Below, piece after piece: positions 59,899 to 64,000 of a DNA stretch of 64,000 nucleotides; the first letter of the stretch is position 1, and every line of letters starts with the position of its first letter. Source of the stretch: Saprospiraceae bacterium (GTDB lineage Bacteria; Bacteroidota; Bacteroidia; Chitinophagales; Saprospiraceae); contig JAGQWR010000014.1 in the NCBI GenBank assembly GCA_020437105.1, forward strand, positions 1 to 64,000, read 5' to 3'. The position numbers and the translations under genes are program-made. The notes beneath the pieces are model-generated. The model had not been told where the DNA came from, searched no databases, and was given only the letters and a program-made list of their open reading frames with translations.

Positions 59899-61545
59899 CT
59901 ATTTCCGAAGTCTTTCCAGAAATTGTTCGGCTGAAGTTGCATTCAGACAAGCCTCCCTGTTAAGCCCGCCCTTACGCGCAGAAAGGACACCAAAGTGGAT
60001 ATCCCGGATTCCTGCTGTACTATGTGCATCCGGATTAATCGAAATCCAAACGCCTTTTTCCATAGCGTAGGGAATCCAGGTCCAATCCAGGTCCAGACGA
60101 TAAGGATTTGCGTTAAGTTCGATCGCTACGCCATTCGCCGCACAGGCGTCTATTACTTTTTTATGATCTATCGGATAACCTTCCCGACTTAATAAGAGGC
60201 GCCCTGTGGGATGCCCTAATATATTAGTATAAGGGTTTTCAACGGCGGTGATTAATCGTTGAGTGGCTTTCTCTTCATCCATTCGCAAGTTGGAATGCAC
60301 GGAAGCGATAATAAAATCAAATCGTTCCAGAATATCCGTTTCATAATCCAGCGACCCGTCATTGAGTATATCACTTTCAATACTTTTAAGAATCCGGAAG
60401 GGTGCCAGCTCCACATTCAACTGATCGATCTCTTCCATCTGAGCGAGCACCCGCTCGGGTTGCAGTCCGTTGGCATAAAAAGCAGACTTCGAGTGATCGC
60501 TGATTCCGAGGTATTCATAACCGGCATCCCGGGCACTTTCGGCCATTTCCCGTAAGGTATTAACCCCGTCACTATAGGTAGAGTGCGAATGGATTACGCC
60601 TTTAATATCTGTTTCTTCCAGCAGATCCGGTGTCGCCTTCAAATCGAGTGCCCAGTCCTGTTCGCGCAGCTCCGGCTGAATAAAAGGGAGTCCGGTTTTA
60701 TCAAAAATCTGCTCTTCTGTTTGCAGGCCGGAAAAATCCTGGTTGGGAAACTTCTTCAGAAAAGCATCCATAAAATCTTTTGAAGCCGAGTAGCGAAACC
60801 ATTTGGATCCAAACTCCTTTTCCTGACAGGAATAAAACTGGACTGCGGTTTCTTTCGGACTTTTAGCGGAAAGCGAATTAGCCGATTCGTTGATTATAGA
60901 AAAGCCATTTGTTTGTAGCCAGTTGGGCAGACCTTCTATTTCTGTAGTAAGAAATTCGAGTCGATCCAGGATATTCGACTTTCGTCGAAGGGCACCTGCC
61001 CATTCAAAGCGTGCATTGGGAAAGGCCTTTAAAAAGGCTTGGCTAATCTCATTGGCCTCCGCTTCAAGTGCTGCAAAATGATATTTATTTTGGGATCGTT
61101 GGAAATATTCCAGCTTTCCGCGAAGGTCTTCCTGGGTTTTAGCCCCAAAGCCGTTTAGTTCGATCAGGCGATTTTCATTTACGGCATAAAGCAACTCGCC
61201 TACTGATTCAACACCCAGTTCTTTCCAGACCATTCGGACCTTCTTTGGGCCAAAGCCTTTTACCTGTAGCAGTTCGCGGATACCTGCGGGTGTTTGTTGC
61301 CGGTATTTCTCCAGCGTTTCCATCTTTCCGTTTTCGAGTAATTCCGTGATTTTCCCGGCGATGGCCTTCCCTACCCCTTTGATCTCTGCCAGATCACCAA
61401 CCGGCACCTCTGAAAGTGCTTGCGGCAATTTTCGCAGATTGATGTAGGCGGTTTGGTAAGAGCGGATTTTGAACGGATTCTCCTGATGTAGTTCCATCAG
61501 GTTTCCCAATTCCTGGAAGGCGTTGGCAATTTCTTTATTTGTCAT
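59899..61545 (-). CDS. PolX-family protein with degenerate polymerase centre and intact PHP domain
   Basis: A 548-residue PolX-type protein. The N-terminus has the DNA-binding helix-hairpin-helix pair (EIKGVGKAIAGKI and QVKGFGPKKVRMVWKEL). The palm region is visible as EWAGALRRKSNILDRLEFL, where canonical PolX has a GS motif and two catalytic Asp (DxD). Here they read GA and RxE, so DNA synthesis is unlikely. The C-terminal PHP domain is intact: HSHSTYSDG (H319, H321, D326), ISDHS, SVHSNLR, LGHPTGR, NPDAHS. A 3'-5' exonuclease or AP-site/phosphoesterase role is the natural reading. Start ATG 61545. Confidence 0.85.
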   Translation of the reverse strand: MTNKEIANAFQELGNLMELHQENPFKIRSYQTAYINLRKLPQALSEVPVGDLAEIKGVGKAIAGKITELLENGKMETLEKYRQQTPAGIRELLQVKGFGPKKVRMVWKELGVESVGELLYAVNENRLIELNGFGAKTQEDLRGKLEYFQRSQNKYHFAALEAEANEISQAFLKAFPNARFEWAGALRRKSNILDRLEFLTTEIEGLPNWLQTNGFSIINESANSLSAKSPKETAVQFYSCQEKEFGSKWFRYSASKDFMDAFLKKFPNQDFSGLQTEEQIFDKTGLPFIQPELREQDWALDLKATPDLLEETDIKGVIHSHSTYSDGVNTLREMAESARDAGYEYLGISDHSKSAFYANGLQPERVLAQMEEIDQLNVELAPFRILKSIESDILNDGSLDYETDILERFDFIIASVHSNLRMDEEKATQRLITAVENPYTNILGHPTGRLLLSREGYPIDHKKVIDACAANGVAIELNANPYRLDLDWTWIPYAMEKGVWISINPDAHSTAGIRDIHFGVLSARKGGLNREACLNATSAEQFLERLRK

Positions 61546-61549
61546 AGGG

Positions 61550-61557
61550 CAAAAATA
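61550..61557 (-). promoter_or_regulatory. -7 box (TATTTTTG) beside the PolX/PHP start
   Basis: TATTTTTG on the minus strand ends five bases before the start codon at 61545, so the mRNA would be nearly leaderless if this box is used. Confidence 0.4.
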
Positions 61558-61706
61558 AGGGAGATCTTTGAATGTTGGATTTTGAAATTTGAATCCCTGC
61601 TGCCTGAAAGTGAAAAACACTACTAAAACTGTTGGATATCGAAAAAGAGCAAATTATTTTTGGGGGAAGCCCAAATTAAGCAGGGAATATTTTTACTTTT
61701 AGCCCA

Positions 61707-61866
61707 GAAGTTGTTTAAAAATACCTCACTGGTTTCCGGAAAAGCCTTTTCAACCCACTTTTCGTTTTTTTATCGCCACGTAGCACTACTATGCGGCTCA
61801 AAAAAAGCCTCCATTGGAATGAAAATTCAATTCCCGAAATTTCAGCAGGCATTCTTAAACAATTTC
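61707..61866 (-). mobile_element. 160-bp MITE-like palindromic element, copy B
   Basis: Same length and nearly the same sequence as 19409-19568, in reverse orientation. It has GAAGTTGTTTAAAAATACCT at its left end and the complement of GAAATTGTTTAAGAATGCCT at its right end. The central hairpin persists with substitutions that partly preserve pairing (GCCGCATAGT / GCTACGTGGC). It lies 33 bases before the symporter gene, so it may carry or disturb that gene's promoter. No target duplication is obvious. Confidence 0.75.
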
Positions 61867-61899
61867 ATATTGTAATTTTTACACCAAGACCATTAAACT

Positions 61900-63591
61900 A
61901 TGCTTAGTAGCCTGAGTGTTCTCGATTTATCCATTGTTGCCGGTTATTTCGTTATTGTTTTCATGCTTGCCTGGTATGTCACCATGCAGGAAAGGCGCAG
62001 TAAAAAGGGGGAATATGGTTCCTCTGATTATTTTCTGGGCGGAAAAAACGTAGGCTGGTTTGTCATTGGAGCCTCTTTATTTGCCTCTAATATCGGGTCT
62101 GAGCACCTCGTTGGTCTGGCTGGATCCGGGGCGCGTGGGGACATGGTCGCCGGTCAATTTGAAGTATTGGCGGCCTTAATTTTGATTATTCTGGGTTGGG
62201 TTTTTGTTCCGTTTTATATCAAGAGCGGTGTATTCACGATGCCGGAATTTTTGGAGCGTCGCTATGATTCGAAAGCACGAAACTACCTATCGGTTGTCTC
62301 CATTCTGGCCTATATTCTGACCAAGATATCCATCACCATTTTCGCGGGTGCGCTGGTATTTGAGGTGATGGGTGTAGAATTTTGGACAGGTGCCGTTATC
62401 GTTGTTTTAGCCACCGGTGTTTACACCGTTTTTGGCGGACTGCGCGCTGTTATTTATACGGATATGCTCCAGATGTTTATTCTGGTGGGCGGCTCATTGG
62501 CCATCACGATATTTGGGTTGGAGGCTCTTGGAGGTTGGGGCGGCATGGTTGATACCGTTCAGGAAGCAGCCGTTGCGTCCAACATTGACGGCAGTCATTT
62601 TTTCAACTTATGGCGTCCGGCCAGTGATCCTGATTTTCCCTGGACCGGCATTCTGTTTGGTGCACCGATCTTAGGGATTTGGTATTGGTGTACTGATCAG
62701 TTTATCGTACAACGGGTGCTATCTGCCCGGGATATTTCCAATGCCCGCAAGGGTACCATTTTCGGAGGCTTCCTCAAGTTGACGCCGATTTTCATTTTCA
62801 TCATTCCCGGGATCATTGCTTTTGCATTGGCACATAAAGGACTGCTTGATTTGGGTGGTGATCCGGATAAGGCCTTACCGGCTATTATCACCGGCTTTTT
62901 GCCGAATGGACTAAAGGGACTTATTCTGGCGGGTTTGTTGGCTGCTTTGATGAGTTCGCTCTCATCGGTATTTAACTCCGCCTCTACCCTATTCACTATA
63001 GATTTTTACAAGCGGATGCGTCCGAACACTTCCGAGCGAAGTCTCGTGAACGTTGGTCAGGTGGCCACAGTTGTACTAGTAGTAATTAGTCTTGCCTGGA
63101 TTCCGTTTATGAAATCCATGATGGAAGGCAGTAGTTTCTACAAATACCTGCAAAGTATCCAGGCCTATATTTCGCCGCCGATTGCTGCGGCCTTCCTGTT
63201 TGGTTTGTTTTTCAAACGAATCAATGCCAAAGGCGCTATCTGGTCTTTATGGGCCGGGTTTATTTTAGGCATGGCCAGATTGGCGATGGAGTTCCTTACC
63301 GGAGAAGGTACCGTAACACTCAAACCTGGAGGCTTCCTGGATTATATGGTTACGATGAACTTCCTACACTACGCTATATTCCTGTTTGTAGTTTGTTCGT
63401 TGGTACTAATCCTGGTGAGTTTGAGTGCACCGCAGCAATCAGCGGCGCAACTGGAGAATGTAACTTACGAGCCAAACAAAGAAGCGGGTGCCGGCTTTAA
63501 TCCGGCTAATCAGGATTTCTGGTTGACCCTGGTTTTGATTATTGCGGTAATCGGACTGTGGTTGCTGTTTAGTCCGTTTGGATTAGCATAA
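61900..63591 (+). CDS. Sodium:solute symporter (SSS family, SGLT-like)
   Basis: A 563-residue membrane transporter with about fourteen hydrophobic helices. Family features include YFLGGKNVGWFVIGASLFASNIGSEHLVGLAGSG near the N-terminus (unwound first repeat helix), TMPEFLERRYDSKARNYLS, the Na+-site segment GAPILGIWYWCTDQFIVQRVLSA, and LLAALMSSLSSVFNSASTLFTIDFYK. It resembles the glucose/inositol-type (SGLT) branch, so a sugar or polyol substrate is likely (inference). It is transcribed alone, from a region that contains a MITE-like element. Confidence 0.93.
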   Translation: MLSSLSVLDLSIVAGYFVIVFMLAWYVTMQERRSKKGEYGSSDYFLGGKNVGWFVIGASLFASNIGSEHLVGLAGSGARGDMVAGQFEVLAALILIILGWVFVPFYIKSGVFTMPEFLERRYDSKARNYLSVVSILAYILTKISITIFAGALVFEVMGVEFWTGAVIVVLATGVYTVFGGLRAVIYTDMLQMFILVGGSLAITIFGLEALGGWGGMVDTVQEAAVASNIDGSHFFNLWRPASDPDFPWTGILFGAPILGIWYWCTDQFIVQRVLSARDISNARKGTIFGGFLKLTPIFIFIIPGIIAFALAHKGLLDLGGDPDKALPAIITGFLPNGLKGLILAGLLAALMSSLSSVFNSASTLFTIDFYKRMRPNTSERSLVNVGQVATVVLVVISLAWIPFMKSMMEGSSFYKYLQSIQAYISPPIAAAFLFGLFFKRINAKGAIWSLWAGFILGMARLAMEFLTGEGTVTLKPGGFLDYMVTMNFLHYAIFLFVVCSLVLILVSLSAPQQSAAQLENVTYEPNKEAGAGFNPANQDFWLTLVLIIAVIGLWLLFSPFGLA

Positions 63592-63606
63592 GCTAAGAGT
63601 TGGTAC

Positions 63607-63646
63607 AAAAAATCCCGGGCAGCGTTTAGTTGTTCGGGATTTTTTG
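63607..63646 (+). terminator. Intrinsic terminator of the symporter gene
   Basis: AAAAAATCCCG pairs with CGGGATTTTTT across a 17-base loop, so the stem extends through the T-run; it is bidirectional in shape. Confidence 0.85.
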
Positions 63647-63715
63647 GTTTTAGTTTATAGATTTTAGTTTATAGATTATAGGTTATAGTTGAGAGGTTAT
63701 AGTTGAGAGGTAGTC
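63647..63715. repeat. AT-rich tandem words (TTTATAGATT/GGTTATAG)
   Basis: Consists of repeated TTTAGTTTATAGATT and GGTTATAGTTGAGA words. The complementary words occur at 56935-56995, so this is a dispersed simple-repeat family. Confidence 0.7.
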
Positions 63716-63756
63716 TCATAAATAGGGTTGACAGGTTACCTTTTTTAACGGGTGTC

Positions 63757-63988
63757 GCTCCTACGGAGCTGGAGTTTGTTTCCGATTTTTTGCTACAAAG
63801 ATTTATCTCCTACGGAGATCGGGTTTGTGTTTATTTGTATGGAGTTGATTGTAAATTATATCATATCATGTATCTCCTCCTTTTTTACCCATAAATACTA
63901 TGCGGAGGTTAAAATCTCATTCTTGCTCCAGCGGAGCAATATCTTTGTAGCAATTTCAATTCCAGATTTTTCAAAGCTCCGTAGGAGC
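63757..63988. repeat. Array of four REP-like small palindromes
   Basis: Four hairpins of the form CTCC-N3-GGAG: GCTCCTACGGAGC (63757), ATCTCCTACGGAGAT (63805), TTGCTCCAGCGGAGCAA (63923) and GCTCCGTAGGAGC (63976). TGCTACAAAGAT (63791) and its exact complement ATCTTTGTAGCA (63941) flank the middle, making the array itself inverted. The 409 bases from 63592 to the window end contain no gene-like frame. Confidence 0.85.
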
Positions 63989-64000
63989 GGTATTTTGTTT

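Noticed and set aside
63703-63894. A 63-codon plus-strand frame near the right edge
   Set aside because: It runs through the palindrome array and its translation is explained by the repeats.

Overview
The window looks like chromosomal DNA of a Bacteroidota, most likely a member of the Saprospiria (inference). Supporting signs are: a secreted protein with a gliding-motility type C-terminal (type B) sorting domain and another with a type A T9SS sorting tail; TonB-dependent receptors with carboxypeptidase-like N-termini; DUF5689, DUF1573, DUF5916/CBM9 and Lacal_2735-type proteins; RRM proteins with glycine-rich tails; TAnnTTTG promoter boxes; and starts without clear Shine-Dalgarno sequences. 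Futalosine-route menaquinone genes and an HMG-CoA reductase also fit that class. I saw no rRNA, tRNA, CRISPR array, phage or complete insertion sequence.

Layout. 1-7.8 kb: Spo0M-like protein, two lipoproteins (one a YyaL/DUF255 thioredoxin-fold protein) and a 1286-residue T9SS-secreted adhesin-like protein. 7.9-11.2 kb: five-gene operon (Asp-box beta-propeller, unknown protein, formyltransferase, DUF1456, DUF6122-like). 11.2-11.7 kb: tandem 270-bp repeat. 11.75-18.5 kb: SDR enzyme divergent from a rifampin-phosphotransferase-like PEP-synthase-family enzyme, then an operon of a nucleotidyltransferase, two P-loop kinases and a YbaN-like membrane protein. 18.6-25.4 kb: outer-membrane beta-barrel protein, a two-component system with its probable target genes, and small unknown genes. 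25.4-36.1 kb: an HMG-CoA reductase fused to an APH-like kinase, metallophosphoesterase, OxyR, MscS, Nudix, VOC, lactonase, lipoproteins, DinB and duplicated RRM genes. 36.2-47 kb: DUF5916 protein, arylsulfotransferase, TonB receptor, MDR oxidoreductase, and an msrA-mqnA-mqnE group. 47-64 kb: glycosyltransferase, HTH protein, TrmN6, TPR protein, TonB receptor plus DUF5689 lipoprotein, secreted EEP nuclease/phosphatase, UbiA-type prenyltransferase, DUF1573 lipoprotein, a PolX/PHP protein with a degenerate polymerase centre, and an SSS-family symporter.

How genes work together. mqnE and mqnA (about 45-47 kb) and the UbiA prenyltransferase (58.2-59.0 kb) can supply futalosine-route menaquinone. 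The HMG-CoA reductase points to mevalonate-derived isoprenoids. The response regulator at 20.5 kb probably controls its own operon and the next two genes: the same 19-bp direct-repeat box lies before all three transcription units. OxyR, MsrA and the YyaL-like protein suggest redox stress handling.

Noncoding structure is unusually rich. There are two different MITE-like palindromic elements (one with two copies in inverted orientation 42 kb apart), a family of intergenic mosaics built from short recurring words, and an array of small palindromes at the right end. The most interesting items are the HMGR-kinase fusion, the two-component regulon box, the phosphotransfer/nucleotidyltransfer cluster of unknown product, and these repeat families. 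All assignments are by reading; no database searches were run.
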